Positions 1 through 9,017 are shown, numbered from the stretch's first letter. The stretch is 64,000 bases of DNA from Paenibacillus contaminans (GCF_003285015.1 NZ_QMFB01000008.1:62001-126000), one strand, 5' to 3'. Numbers and translations are program-made. The notes: generated by a model from the sequence alone, not told the origin.

Positions 1-7
1 GACATCC

Positions 8-1642
8 ATGAAAAAGACTTGGAAACGAACGTTGGCGCTGAGCGCCGTTCTGTTGATGGCGGCGGCCTCCGGCGCTCAAGCGTACGAATCGCAGCTAAAG
101 CCGTTTCGCGACGTAACGGCGGGCGATTGGTCCGAGGAGGACGTATATATGCTGACGGCGTACGATATTTTATCCGGTTATGAGGACGGTTCCTTTCGCC
201 CCGACGATTCCGTTACCCGCGAGCAGTTCGTCAAAATGCTCATGACATCGCTCCCCGGACAGACAGGCGCAGGTGCGTTAGCCGGCGGGGCCGCTTTTGC
301 CGATGTGAAGGAAGACCGCTGGTCGTATCCGGTAATCCGGGATGCGGCGGCTAAAGGATATATTTCTTTTCTGCTGAACGGCGGCAGCTTCTTGCCGGAG
401 GAGAAAATCAAGCGGGCGGAAGTGGCTGTGCTGATAGGACGCTATTTGCTGGACTCGGTAGACGAGCAGGAGCGCAGCGTTTGGCTGGAAAGCAAATGGA
501 AGGTTGTGGAGGCTGCGCGCGGTTTTCTGGATGCCGAGAAGCTCGATCCCGAATATCGTCCATATGCCTATTACGCGTCATACCGCGGAATCATGAACGG
601 CGACGACCGGAATATGCTTCATCCCGAAGCGGCGTTAAGCCGCAAGGAGGCGGCGGCGATCATCCGCAGGACGATCGGGGAGAAGGTCGAGAGCAACGTT
701 CTCGAGATTAGCGGCTTCTACGCCATAAGTTCTTACCGCAATATCGATCAGATGAAAAACTTGTCCGGCATTACATACGGATGGTCGAGTCTCGATTATA
801 TGGGCGCAGGCAGCGCCAAGCTCGAAATGGGCGCAGGCACATACAAGCTGCCGGAGGACTGGGGTATCGTCGCCGATTCGGCGAACCAGAACGGCCTGAA
901 GGGCAAGCTGATGGTATTCAGCGATAACGCGGAGGGCAAGCTCAGCCGATTTTTACAGGATGCCGGCGCGCAAAAGTCTTTCTTGGAGTCGTTGAAGGCG
1001 CAGCTTGCGATACTGCCGATGAGCGGCGTGAGCATCGATTTCGAAGGGCTGCTTTCGGAAACGGATAAAGAGCCGTATACCGCCTTCCTGCGCAGTGTCA
1101 AAGGGGCGATCGGAGGCAAGCCGCTTTCGGTTGCAATCCCGCCGATTTTTTATTACAAGGGATATGATTTGCAGGCGATCGGCGCACTGGCGGATGAAGC
1201 GGTGCTGATGGCATATGACTTCACGCATGCGGAAACAGGCCTTCCTTCGGCGCCGCTGCCTCTGGTAAGGGAGAGCCTGGACGAGGCGCTGCGGAGCATA
1301 CCTAAGGAGAAGCTGCTGCTTGGCATTTCGAAGCAGGCGAATCAGTGGATCACGGATGCGCAGGGCAAGGTCAAGAAGGCTTCGCCTTCCACCGAGCTAG
1401 TCGAGAACAGGCTGAAGATGGACGGCGTCCTGCAGCAATTCCAGCTTCCGTTTTTCGTGCATCATGCGACTTACACAACGGATAGCGGCAGCAACGAGCT
1501 GTGGTATGAGAATACGAAAAGCATTGAAGCAAAGCTAGAATTGGCGCGGTTCTATGGATTAAAAGGAGTGGCCCTCTGGCATATGGGCAATTTTACGGCG
1601 GAGGACTGGGCGCTGTTCGCGAAGGAGAAAGCGAAGCGGTAA
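8..1642 (+). CDS. SLH-domain protein with GH18-like hydrolase domain
   Basis: Secreted surface protein of 544 aa. Residues 1-25 form a signal peptide with an Ala-rich end (SGAQA-YE). Three S-layer homology repeats follow at about 28-75, 95-145 and 170-220; each has an F-D-V or F-L-D opening and an R-E/R-K-E-type end, as expected for anchoring to pyruvylated wall polymer. From about 235 to the end the protein resembles a glycoside hydrolase family 18 barrel. The segment SIDFEG places D344 and E346 where the family's DxxDxDxE catalytic motif lies, but the first Asp positions are not conserved (GVSIDFE). The architecture resembles spore/cell-wall GH18 proteins that cleave peptidoglycan or amino-sugar polymers. 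Substrate is inferred only. The upstream context is cut by the window edge. Confidence 0.85.
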   Translation: MKKTWKRTLALSAVLLMAAASGAQAYESQLKPFRDVTAGDWSEEDVYMLTAYDILSGYEDGSFRPDDSVTREQFVKMLMTSLPGQTGAGALAGGAAFADVKEDRWSYPVIRDAAAKGYISFLLNGGSFLPEEKIKRAEVAVLIGRYLLDSVDEQERSVWLESKWKVVEAARGFLDAEKLDPEYRPYAYYASYRGIMNGDDRNMLHPEAALSRKEAAAIIRRTIGEKVESNVLEISGFYAISSYRNIDQMKNLSGITYGWSSLDYMGAGSAKLEMGAGTYKLPEDWGIVADSANQNGLKGKLMVFSDNAEGKLSRFLQDAGAQKSFLESLKAQLAILPMSGVSIDFEGLLSETDKEPYTAFLRSVKGAIGGKPLSVAIPPIFYYKGYDLQAIGALADEAVLMAYDFTHAETGLPSAPLPLVRESLDEALRSIPKEKLLLGISKQANQWITDAQGKVKKASPSTELVENRLKMDGVLQQFQLPFFVHHATYTTDSGSNELWYENTKSIEAKLELARFYGLKGVALWHMGNFTAEDWALFAKEKAKR

Positions 1643-2023
1643 CGCCTTCCGGGCAACTATCAGCATTCCGCGAAGCTCTCCATTGTGCGGAGCTTCGCTG
1701 CATGACGGAGCTCGGTCGGCCGCATGCGGAAACGGTGTCCGGAATGCGCGATGGCCGAAGCCGCATACACTGCCGGGGAGGGCAAGGCGATGACGCAGAG
1801 TAAGTGAGAGTCCCCGGCAAGCCTAGTAGTTTTGACCGCGTTTGATCTAAGGTTAGCTTCGCGGCTTTTCGTAAATAGCTCACAGTTAAACAGCAGTTGC
1901 GTCTGTATCCTGAATTTGATGTGGTCAACCTACTAGGGCGTGTGCGGACAATGGTGAACGGGTTTCGCTCCTGTTGTCATCGAACTTTCGGCGTATCCGC
2001 AGTTTGTCACCCGAACGGAGCCG
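1643..2023. other. Intergenic region with two inverted repeats
   Basis: 381 bp between two convergent genes. It holds a strong hairpin (GCGAAGCTC at 1670-1678 with GAGCTTCGC at 1690-1698) that lacks a T-tract, and a wider inverted repeat (TGCCGGGGA at 1771-1779 with TCCCCGGCA at 1811-1819). The first could end the SLH gene. No ORF with a convincing ribosome site was seen. Confidence 0.5.
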
Positions 2024-3211
2024 TCAGTTGGCGGTCGGCGAGCCGAGTATCCGAAACCGGTCGAGCGGAAGCAGCGACAATCCAAGCATCAGTACGACGA
2101 ATGCGATAAAATACGGCGACCATGCGTCGCGAAGTTGTCCGGCAACGGTCGGTCCGAAGAACGCGCCGATCGAATAGGAGATCGATAGCAGCGAGAAAAC
2201 GCGTCCGTAACGGGTGCGCGAGGTATGGCCGGCGAGCAGCGTCGCGATTGCCGGGTAGATGACGCCTTTGGCCATGCCGATCATAAACAGCGAAACGACA
2301 AGCGGAAACGGCCAATCGACGGCCATCCCGAAAAAAACGAGCGCAAGCGACAAGCTGCCGGCAACGACCCGGGGCAGCGGCGCGATGCGGTTCAGAAAAA
2401 GCAGGCTGAGCGTCGCAAGCGCCCCCAGACTGACCATGGAGAAAAGCAGGCCGGACGTGACGATCGAATCCATGGCGGCTTTCATGAGCGGAAGCTCGAA
2501 GAAAAGAATGCCCTGCGAACAGGACAAAGCAAGCGGTATGCCGAAAAACAGCCACGGAATTTTACCGTCTTTTGCCGGTTCCGTCTGTGCGGTTCCTTTA
2601 ATGGAAAGCGAAGCGCCGTGCCCATGGGCGTCGTTAGCTTGAGGGATATGCATACGCCGCATTTCTTTCGTTTCGCGGACGCCGAATATGGCGAGAATGC
2701 CGGTAGCGATCAATCCCCAGCCGAGAACGAGGAAGGAAGTCGTGAAGCCGAGCTTCGCCACCAGAAAAGCGCCGGCTGCTGGCGATCCGACGGAAGCGAG
2801 CGTATGTACGAACCCGTTGCCGGCCATCAGCTTGCCCTGCTGGACATGGTTCTTGGCGATCTTCGCCAGCATGGCCAAACATGCGGGCGACAAAAAGGCG
2901 AGCACGAAGCCGCTGATCGAGCGAACCCACAGCAGCTGCCATGGGTCGGTAACCTGCGATTGCAGGACGAGAACGATACCCGCGGTAAGCAAGCTTCCGA
3001 CGATGAAATATTTGCTGCCGTAACGGTCGACCCCGACGCCTGCAAGCAGATTGCCGGGCAGATGGGTGAGCGAATAAACGCCCATGATCAGTCCGATGAA
3101 CGAAGGCGCCGCGCCGATCGACAAAGCGAACGGAGACAGCATTGGATATTGCGCATGCAGATCGAAAAACGCGACAAACATGAATAAATAAAGCCATACT
3201 GCCGTTTTCAT
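2024..3211 (-). CDS. MFS transporter
   Basis: A 395-aa integral membrane protein with about 12 hydrophobic segments, typical in size for the major facilitator superfamily. Between TM2 and TM3 it has VDRYGSKYF, a variant of the family's GxxxDRxGRR loop. A hydrophilic His-rich stretch near residues 195-215 (HIPQANDAHGHG) is the central cytoplasmic loop between the two six-helix halves. GGGTGG precedes the ATG by a few bases. It is transcribed alone, convergent with the SLH gene. The substrate cannot be told from sequence; drug or metabolite efflux is the common role. Confidence 0.85.
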   Translation of the reverse strand: MKTAVWLYLFMFVAFFDLHAQYPMLSPFALSIGAAPSFIGLIMGVYSLTHLPGNLLAGVGVDRYGSKYFIVGSLLTAGIVLVLQSQVTDPWQLLWVRSISGFVLAFLSPACLAMLAKIAKNHVQQGKLMAGNGFVHTLASVGSPAAGAFLVAKLGFTTSFLVLGWGLIATGILAIFGVRETKEMRRMHIPQANDAHGHGASLSIKGTAQTEPAKDGKIPWLFFGIPLALSCSQGILFFELPLMKAAMDSIVTSGLLFSMVSLGALATLSLLFLNRIAPLPRVVAGSLSLALVFFGMAVDWPFPLVVSLFMIGMAKGVIYPAIATLLAGHTSRTRYGRVFSLLSISYSIGAFFGPTVAGQLRDAWSPYFIAFVVLMLGLSLLPLDRFRILGSPTAN

Positions 3212-3352
3212 TTTGCCACCACCCGCTAGTATTGGGCGATTCGGGACAGCCGAGCCCGAGACCCTGCTTCTCTTACTTGTACGCAGCTTGTCAGGCTTGT
3301 AGTACGGTTATTATTTTAGCGGCCCGAAACGCGGCAGGAAGGGGGGATACGA

Positions 3353-3502
3353 GTGGATATGCTGACGGTCGTCGTGCTGGCGCTTGCCGCAGTTTACGTT
3401 TACTTGCGTTTGCGCCGGACGTTTCGCCGCAACCGCTCGGATCGCAGCGAAGACATACAGCGCAAGCTTAAGGAGCTTCGCAAAAAAAGGGATGAAGAAT
3501 GA
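3353..3502 (+). CDS. Small membrane protein, 49 aa
   Basis: A short gene not recognised as a known family. A GTG start at 3353 is preceded by a strong GGAAGGGGGG ribosome site. The product has one N-terminal hydrophobic helix (residues 3-18, MLTVVVLALAAVYVYL) followed by a very basic tail rich in Arg and Lys (RLRRTFRRNRSDRS, ending KKRDEE). This looks like a single-pass membrane peptide with a cytoplasmic charged tail. It lies 45 bp before another small membrane protein and may be cotranscribed with it. Confidence 0.55.
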   Translation: MDMLTVVVLALAAVYVYLRLRRTFRRNRSDRSEDIQRKLKELRKKRDEE

Positions 3503-3547
3503 CAATTACCTATAGTATCATATAGAAAAGAGGAAGGGGTCGAACGA

Positions 3548-3973
3548 ATGGATCAATTAACCGCTTTTTTGCAGGACCGCTGGCTCGTCGTCGTCATCGC
3601 CGTGGTCGTTCTGTTCCTGATCGTGAAGCTTGTCAAAACCGTCATTAAATGGGTGCTCGTTTTGGCGATTCTTGCGGTTGTCATCGTTTACGGAGCGACT
3701 TACAAGGATAAGCTGTTAGAGGTGACCGACACGATCGGCACCGCGGTAACGAACGAAATCAAAGATCAGGCGCTGAAGGCCGTTACGAACGAAGCGAAGG
3801 ATGCGACCTATAAGAAGAACGACGACGGCTCGTATACCGTCTCGACCAAAAGCATCCGAATCGATGCGACGCCCGGCTCGAACGATGCGAAAATTACGTT
3901 TATGGGCCAGACGTTTAACTTGAAAATCGACGAAGCGCTGCAAAAGGTTATCGATCAAGCGAAGCAGAAATAA
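3548..3973 (+). CDS. Hypothetical membrane-anchored protein
   Basis: 141 aa, family not recognised. Residues 13-60 carry two closely spaced hydrophobic helices (LVVVIAVVVLFLIVKLV and VLVLAILAVVIVYGAT). A soluble C-terminal part of about 80 residues follows, rich in charged and polar residues, with beta-type alternation (DGSYTVSTKSIRIDATPG). AGAGGAAGGGG lies upstream of the ATG. The neighbours are a 49-aa membrane peptide upstream and a membrane transglutaminase downstream, so a cell-envelope role is possible but unproven. Confidence 0.7.
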   Translation: MDQLTAFLQDRWLVVVIAVVVLFLIVKLVKTVIKWVLVLAILAVVIVYGATYKDKLLEVTDTIGTAVTNEIKDQALKAVTNEAKDATYKKNDDGSYTVSTKSIRIDATPGSNDAKITFMGQTFNLKIDEALQKVIDQAKQK

Positions 3974-4147
3974 GCCGATTGTCCGGCATGTCCGTTTTAT
4001 GTCGGGAGGACGTTCCTAAGAAGTAACCGGCTATCATTGTTCCATGGAAGCGTACGATAGGGACGTTCGGAATGCGGTTCGGCATGTTCGAGCCGCATTT
4101 GCCGTATTTTCAGAGGCAGGCAGCCGTCAGAGAGGGGGAGATGCAGG

Positions 4148-5299
4148 GTGAACGAGGCTCTACAATTGCTAAGCAGTTTGAATCTATTAACCGTGCTGCT
4201 GGTAGCCATCATCGCGATATCCGTCGTACAAGGGGCGGCGCGCGGAACGACGGGCTCGGCCAAGCATCTCTTCCTGCTCCTGCAGGAAGGCGCCGTCACG
4301 ATCCTCAGTCTAGTGCTGGCTTGGAAGCTTGCCGTCGCGCTGTCTCCCGCATTCGGAGATTGGCTGACGTCTCGCAATATCGTGATCCCGAACGAAAAAA
4401 TCAGCTGGCTGCGTCAAATGTATTACACGATCGTAACGGCGCTCCGCGATTTCTCCTTGATGCGCTCGGGCGTCCTGCTGCTGGTCGGCTACGCCGTGCT
4501 CAAAACGGTGCTTCATGCCGTCATCGATACGATTCTGTATCGCGCGGGCAAATACGCCGACCCGAGTCCCCGTCCTGAAGGTCGGATCACTTGGACGAGC
4601 AGCGTTTTCGGCGGCGCGATCGGCGCCATAACCGGCGCCGGACGGGCGCTTATGGCTGTCGCGGTGCTGTTCATGTACACGGCATTGTTCCCTCACGCAA
4701 CGTTTACCGGCTATATCCAGCAGTCTTCGCTTTACCAGAAGGGGGCGAAGGAGGTCATCGAGCCGTTCACCGGCGATTTGATTACGAAGCAGCTGCCGGT
4801 GTTCACGAAAGCGGTCGAGCATGAATTTCAAAATATTTTGCAGCGCAAATATGAAGTGATTGACGCGCGCATACCGGACGATATCGCGTTAGCGGCGAAA
4901 GAGGTCACGGCCAAGTCCAAGTCTGACGAAGAGAAAGCGAAGGCGCTGTACCAATGGATCGGCACGCGCGTTCAATATGATTGGGACAAGGTTAATCTGT
5001 ACGAGCAAAAAAGGGTCTGGAAGGAGCAGTCGCCGGAGGATACGTTCGCTACGCGCAAAGGCGTATGCATCGACTACTCCAGGCTGTATGCCGTTATGGC
5101 GCGCTCCGTCGGGCTTGACGTGAAGGTCGTGACAGGACTCGGCTACGACGGCAAAGGCGGCTACGGCCCGCATGCTTGGAACGAGGTTTATGTTGCCGAC
5201 CGGGCGGAATGGCTGCCGCTTGATTCCACTTGGGTATCGAGCGGGGGCAATTGGTTCAACCCGCCGAATTTCGACGCGACGCATATACGCGACGCCTAA
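4148..5299 (+). CDS. Membrane protein with C-terminal transglutaminase-like domain
   Basis: 383 aa, GTG start preceded by AGAGGGGGAG. The first 190 residues hold several hydrophobic helices (about 8-28, 40-62, 90-120, 155-180) and resemble CvpA-type membrane domains (GAARGTTGSAKHL). The C-terminal half is a transglutaminase/protease-like domain. The thiol triad is visible as C307 in GVCIDYSRLY, H342 in GPHAWNEV and D359 in PLDSTW, and GTRVQYDWDK is the typical lead-in. Such domains act as peptidases or cross-linkers on proteins or peptidoglycan peptides. The fusion implies action at the membrane; which side is not certain. A strong terminator follows directly. Confidence 0.8.
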   Translation: MNEALQLLSSLNLLTVLLVAIIAISVVQGAARGTTGSAKHLFLLLQEGAVTILSLVLAWKLAVALSPAFGDWLTSRNIVIPNEKISWLRQMYYTIVTALRDFSLMRSGVLLLVGYAVLKTVLHAVIDTILYRAGKYADPSPRPEGRITWTSSVFGGAIGAITGAGRALMAVAVLFMYTALFPHATFTGYIQQSSLYQKGAKEVIEPFTGDLITKQLPVFTKAVEHEFQNILQRKYEVIDARIPDDIALAAKEVTAKSKSDEEKAKALYQWIGTRVQYDWDKVNLYEQKRVWKEQSPEDTFATRKGVCIDYSRLYAVMARSVGLDVKVVTGLGYDGKGGYGPHAWNEVYVADRAEWLPLDSTWVSSGGNWFNPPNFDATHIRDA

Positions 5300-5304
5300 T
5301 GAGG

Positions 5305-5337
5305 AACGCGCCTGGCTGTACAGGCGCGTTTTTTTTG
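5305..5337 (+). terminator. Rho-independent terminator after transglutaminase gene
   Basis: Perfect 10-bp stem AACGCGCCTG (5305-5314) with CAGGCGCGTT (5321-5330), 6-nt loop, then a run of T. Confidence 0.9.
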
Positions 5338-5349
5338 AATAAAAGACTT

Positions 5350-5442
5350 TATATGTTTCGCCTATCAAGTTCTTATCGTTCAACGGTAAACGCGCACGTC
5401 CAAGTTTATGCTTACGAAATCGCTTTCTTCGAAAGCGTTTAT
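5350..5442 (+). repeat. Dispersed intergenic repeat, copy A
   Basis: Contains TATCAAG, then GGTAAACGCG at about 5384-5395, then TTATGCTTACGAA at 5406-5418 followed by the hairpin GCTTTC-TTC-GAAAGC. The last parts match copy F at 40310-40375 closely. It lies directly after a terminator. Confidence 0.7.
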
Positions 5443-5473
5443 GTCTACGCTGCAATTAAGGCTCCTCTATAAG

Positions 5474-5612
5474 CTGTAGTCCGAAATAGCCCACATGGAG
5501 CAAGGAATCGAAGCTTGCCCTACGCTGGAGTCAGATTTTGCCGGCTTGGAGAACGGATTTACCGGTGTGCCGATTAAAATACCCGCTGCAAGCAGGCGTT
5601 TTCGGACTACAG
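5474..5612. repeat. 139-bp segment bounded by 13-bp inverted repeats
   Basis: CTGTAGTCCGAAA at 5474-5486 is the exact reverse complement of 5600-5612. The spacing of 113 bp and lack of coding content resemble a miniature inverted-repeat element. No flanking target duplication was identified. Confidence 0.45.
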
Positions 5613-5861
5613 GCGGGGAAAGGAGGCCGTACTCGATTCCAAGTGGGCAAAATCGGACTGCGCATGCAAGAAGCGACGAGCGAGGAGGGGCAAGCGAGTA
5701 TGAATGCCGGTTAGAGGAACGGTAAATGTCAAAGTTCAACAAAAAAAGATTGTTTAGTTAAATAACGAGGTAGTCACAGAGTCGTACTTGACAGTCTATC
5801 AGTGGCTTAAAGCCTATACCCCTTGCCTCGCCAACGAACAAACGCATATCGAACAACAGGG

Positions 5862-5881
5862 CCGCCGCAAGGCGGTTTTTT
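5862..5881 (+). terminator. Orphan terminator hairpin with GCAA tetraloop
   Basis: Stem CCGCC-GCAA-GGCGG (5862-5875) followed by six T. No recognised gene precedes it on this strand; it could end a short transcript or be part of the repeat that starts directly downstream. Confidence 0.6.
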
Positions 5882-5889
5882 CAAAATCT

Positions 5890-5990
5890 CAGAAAGTATA
5901 TCCTCCGCTGATTGTTGGATTTCCGGTAAACGCGACTGTCCTTGAACGACGGCAAAGCCGTTTATCCTTGTATGGCGGTTTATCCTTGCA
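5890..5990 (+). repeat. Dispersed intergenic repeat, copy B
   Basis: CAGAAAGTA at 5890-5898, then TCCTCCGCTGATTGTT and GGTAAACGCG, then GACGGC-AAA-GCCGTTTATCCTTG near 5947-5970. It aligns with copy F (40282-40402) and copy E (36460-36532). A partial local duplication (GGTTTATCCTTGCAT) follows. Confidence 0.75.
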
Positions 5991-6100
5991 TCGATTCGTA
6001 TCGGGAAGCAAAATATGCTATCATGAAACATAGCCTCTCCAACATACATTTGGTTACCGCTATTTTCCGGCAGCATGCCGGCTATTTCGGGAGGTGCTCT

Positions 6101-6805
6101 ATGCATAACAAGTTAAGCGCATATAAAGCCGTATTTTTCGACGTGGGCGACACGTTAATGACCATTCCGGCGGCGCGTGTCATTATGCAGCAATTTTTGG
6201 CGAGCCGAAAGCTGCACCGCGGGGAAGAGGAAATCGGAGATTTGTTTACGGAGGCGTTCCGCCTTTTCTATTATGGAAAGCAGCTTAATCCGGACGAGGT
6301 TTGCACGCCCGAATCGGACCGCGCTTTCTGGATGAAGCTGTACAGCTACATTCTCGATCGGCTCGGCGCGCAGCAGGAATTGGACGAGGACGAGATACAC
6401 CGCTGCTGCCACGGGCTTTACGACAAGTTTACGCAGCCGGAGCAATACCAGTTGTTCGACGATGTGAAAAGCAACCTGGAGCGCTTGAGCGGCATGGGGC
6501 TGCGGCTCGGCATCATCTCCAATTTTGCGCCGACGCTCAAAGGCATTCTTGAGCATAAAGGCATTCTCCATTATTTCGATCCCGTTATCGTTTCCACGGA
6601 GGTGGGGCTTGAAAAGCCGAACCCGGACATCTTTCGCCTGGCTTTGGCGGAAGCGGGATTGCCGCCGCAGGACGTGTTGTATGTCGGCGACCACGACCAG
6701 AACGATATTTGGGCTCCGCAGCAAGCGGGCATCGACGCAGTCAAAATCAAACGTTACGACTATCATACCGGCGAGGGCATTCATTCGCTTGCGGAGCTGC
6801 AATAG
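6101..6805 (+). CDS. HAD-superfamily phosphatase
   Basis: A 234-aa soluble hydrolase, subfamily IA. The ATG at 6101 is preceded by GGGAGGTG; upstream in-frame codons lack a ribosome site. Motif I is DVGDTL (nucleophile Asp near residue 13), motif II is the Ser of ISNF, motif III is the Lys in EKPNPDIF and motif IV is GDHDQND. The helical cap between motifs I and II fits phosphoglycolate/nucleotidase-like enzymes such as YjjG/YfnB. The substrate is unknown. It lies 48 bp before the penicillin-binding protein gene and may be cotranscribed. Confidence 0.85.
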   Translation: MHNKLSAYKAVFFDVGDTLMTIPAARVIMQQFLASRKLHRGEEEIGDLFTEAFRLFYYGKQLNPDEVCTPESDRAFWMKLYSYILDRLGAQQELDEDEIHRCCHGLYDKFTQPEQYQLFDDVKSNLERLSGMGLRLGIISNFAPTLKGILEHKGILHYFDPVIVSTEVGLEKPNPDIFRLALAEAGLPPQDVLYVGDHDQNDIWAPQQAGIDAVKIKRYDYHTGEGIHSLAELQ

Positions 6806-6853
6806 ACCGCTTGCCGATTGCCAGGCCGGAAGCAATCAGGAGAGGGAAGCAAG

Positions 6854-8920
6854 ATGAAGCATTCGGAAGGCCTGGGCGAGGCGCAAAGGCAGGATAAGCA
6901 TAAAAGGAATCATTTTTCGGTGCGTATCAACATGTTTTTTTTCGCCACCTTTGTGGTGTTTTCCGTGTTGATTATCCGGCTTGCCATCCTGCAGTTCGTC
7001 GAGGGGCAGGAGCTAAGCGAGCTGGAAAATCAGAGCACGAAGCGGACGATTACGATATCGCCGATTCGCGGCAATATTTACGATTTCAATGAGGCGCCGA
7101 TCGCATCGACGATATCCGCGCAATCGCTTTTTTACAGAATGGAGCCGGGTCAGAAGAACAGCGATAAAATCGAACTGGCCAAAAAGCTGGAGCAAATTTT
7201 TACCGATCTGAACAACGGGGACGTTATACTGCCTGCCGCGGACATTATCAAAAATATGGACGTCGGCATCGACATCGACGGCAACAAAGCGAAGGAGCCG
7301 AGCTACACCTTCCTGCCCCGGCGCATCAAATCGCGGCTGTCGCCGACGGAGCTTGCGTATTTCGCCGAGCACCGCGACGAGCTCAAGGGGCTTGAAATTA
7401 CCGAGGAAAGCACGCGTATTTACGATGAGGACAGAATTGCCGTCCAACTGGTCGGCTATATGCGCCCTTATAACGTTGCACGCAACCAGAAGGCGTCATA
7501 TTTGAACGTCTACAAGGATAAGCAAAGCGAATATTTGAACGACGAGTATGTCGGCTTCGACGGACTTGAATTTTTGTATCAGGACGAGCTTCGCGGCAAG
7601 AACGGATCCAAGAGCTACCCGGTCAACGCGCAGGCGCAAATTATCGGACAGGTCGAGATTACGCCGCCTGAGAAAGGGCATAACCTGTATCTGACCATCG
7701 AGAAAAGCGTCCAGCAAGCGGCGGAAGACGGGATCAAAAATCAGCTGGAGTATATGAAATCCGCTGAAGCGAGAGCCAAGCGTTATCCGGCAATGGGCAA
7801 AAATGCGGTTGGCGGCTACGCGGTGGCGATGGAGGTCAATACGGGCCGCGTAATCGCGATGGCGAACTATCCGGACTACGATCCGAACGACTGGACGGGC
7901 GGCATCAGCACGGCAAAGCTCGAGGAAATCCAGTACCGGTACACGAACGGGACGATCATGGAGCGGCTGCCGGACATTCGCGACAACAAAGAGCGCGGCA
8001 AGCATCCGACCTCGCTCGTGCCGCTTGGCTCGACGATCAAGCCGTTAACCGTTCTGCTCGGATTGAATGAAGGCCTAATCGGCGTGAATGAAAAATATAA
8101 CGATCCGACGACATTTTATTTCGGCCGCGAAGGCTACAAAACGCCTGTCAGCAATTCGGACAAAGCGAATTACGGGGTGCTTACGCCGGCAAGAGCGCTC
8201 GAGAAATCTTCCAACACGTTTATGGCCGAGATGATCGGCGACCGGCTGTACAAGAGTACGAAGTATCCGCCGTTCGACAAGAAAAATCCGGAAGCGGACA
8301 ACGGCAATGCGATCATGCTTTGGGACAGCTACATGAAAAAATTCGGCCTCGGGGTCAAGACGGGCAGCGGTCTGCCGGGCGAATACGACGGGGATATTTA
8401 CTACTTCAACTCGGCGGTCAAGGAGAGTACGCAGTCGGCGCTTATCTACGCTTCATTCGGGCAGCAGGCCCGTTATACGACGCTGCAGCTGGCGCAGTAC
8501 ACATCCATGCTGGCGAATCGCGGCAAACGGTACAAGCCTCAATTCGTAGATAGAATTACGACGTATGAAGGCGAGATCGTGAGCAAGTTCGAACCCGAAC
8601 TGCTGAACCAGGAGAACATTCCGGATGCTTATTGGAACGTTCTGCAGAACGGCATGAAGGACGTAGGGATTCAAGGCTTTGACGGAGTCGGTTACTCGGT
8701 CATTCGGAAAACAGGAACATCGCAGCAGCAGGTTGCCGGTCAAACGCTCGACAACGCGGTCTTTATCGCTTACGCGCCGGCGGACAAGCCGAAGCTGGCT
8801 GTAGCGGTCGTCGTTCCGGAAGGCGGCTTCGGCTCATGGGGAGCGGCGCCGATCGCAAGGCATATTTTCGATGCGTACGATCAGGCTATCGGGCTGTACG
8901 ACAAGCCTGCAGGCAAATAA
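6854..8920 (+). CDS. Class B penicillin-binding protein (PbpA/PbpH-like D,D-transpeptidase)
   Basis: Cross-links peptidoglycan stem peptides outside the membrane. 688 aa from the ATG at 6854 (AGAGGGAAGC ribosome site). A short basic cytoplasmic head precedes one membrane anchor (FFFATFVVFSVLIIRLAIL, about residues 24-42), then a dimerisation domain opening with ISPIRGNIYDFN, then the transpeptidase domain. The catalytic motifs are STIK (SxxK) in LGSTIKPL, SSN in KSSNTF and KTGTS near the C-terminus. Length and N-terminal pattern match B. subtilis PbpA/PbpH, the elongasome enzymes, better than PBP2b/SpoVD. No PASTA repeats were seen. A terminator follows. Confidence 0.9.
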   Translation: MKHSEGLGEAQRQDKHKRNHFSVRINMFFFATFVVFSVLIIRLAILQFVEGQELSELENQSTKRTITISPIRGNIYDFNEAPIASTISAQSLFYRMEPGQKNSDKIELAKKLEQIFTDLNNGDVILPAADIIKNMDVGIDIDGNKAKEPSYTFLPRRIKSRLSPTELAYFAEHRDELKGLEITEESTRIYDEDRIAVQLVGYMRPYNVARNQKASYLNVYKDKQSEYLNDEYVGFDGLEFLYQDELRGKNGSKSYPVNAQAQIIGQVEITPPEKGHNLYLTIEKSVQQAAEDGIKNQLEYMKSAEARAKRYPAMGKNAVGGYAVAMEVNTGRVIAMANYPDYDPNDWTGGISTAKLEEIQYRYTNGTIMERLPDIRDNKERGKHPTSLVPLGSTIKPLTVLLGLNEGLIGVNEKYNDPTTFYFGREGYKTPVSNSDKANYGVLTPARALEKSSNTFMAEMIGDRLYKSTKYPPFDKKNPEADNGNAIMLWDSYMKKFGLGVKTGSGLPGEYDGDIYYFNSAVKESTQSALIYASFGQQARYTTLQLAQYTSMLANRGKRYKPQFVDRITTYEGEIVSKFEPELLNQENIPDAYWNVLQNGMKDVGIQGFDGVGYSVIRKTGTSQQQVAGQTLDNAVFIAYAPADKPKLAVAVVVPEGGFGSWGAAPIARHIFDAYDQAIGLYDKPAGK

Positions 8921-8971
8921 TAGACGAATGGCGACCGTGCCTCCGAAAGCAGGCAGCGCGCTGATTCATAC

Positions 8972-9011
8972 AAGTTTCGCAGTCTTCCGACAAGGCTGCG
9001 AACTTTTTTTT
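8972..9011 (+). terminator. Terminator after penicillin-binding protein gene
   Basis: Stem AAGTTTCGCAG (8972-8982) with CTGCGAACTT (8996-9005), then T8 interrupted only by the stem end. Confidence 0.8.
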
Positions 9012-9017
9012 GAAATA

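Larger units (their letters stand above)
5338..6100. other. Long intergenic region carrying repeats
   Basis: About 760 bp without a convincing gene. It contains two copies of the dispersed intergenic repeat (around 5350-5442 and 5890-5990), a 13-bp inverted repeat bounding 5474-5612, and an orphan GCAA-loop terminator at 5862-5881. The ORFs of 76-99 codons here lack ribosome sites or recognisable products. Confidence 0.6.

Noticed and set aside
1771..1819. Riboswitch upstream of a gene
   Set aside because: It lies between convergent genes, so there is no downstream gene on either strand for it to control, and no known aptamer core was recognised.
2225..3187. 320-codon plus-strand frame within the MFS gene
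   Set aside because: The product is Arg/Gln/Asp-rich low-complexity sequence, typical of antisense translation, while the minus strand encodes a clear MFS protein.
5495..5725. 76-codon ORF in the repeat-rich intergenic region, and the antisense 91-codon ORF
   Set aside because: No ribosome site, unlikely composition, and they cross the 13-bp inverted repeat.
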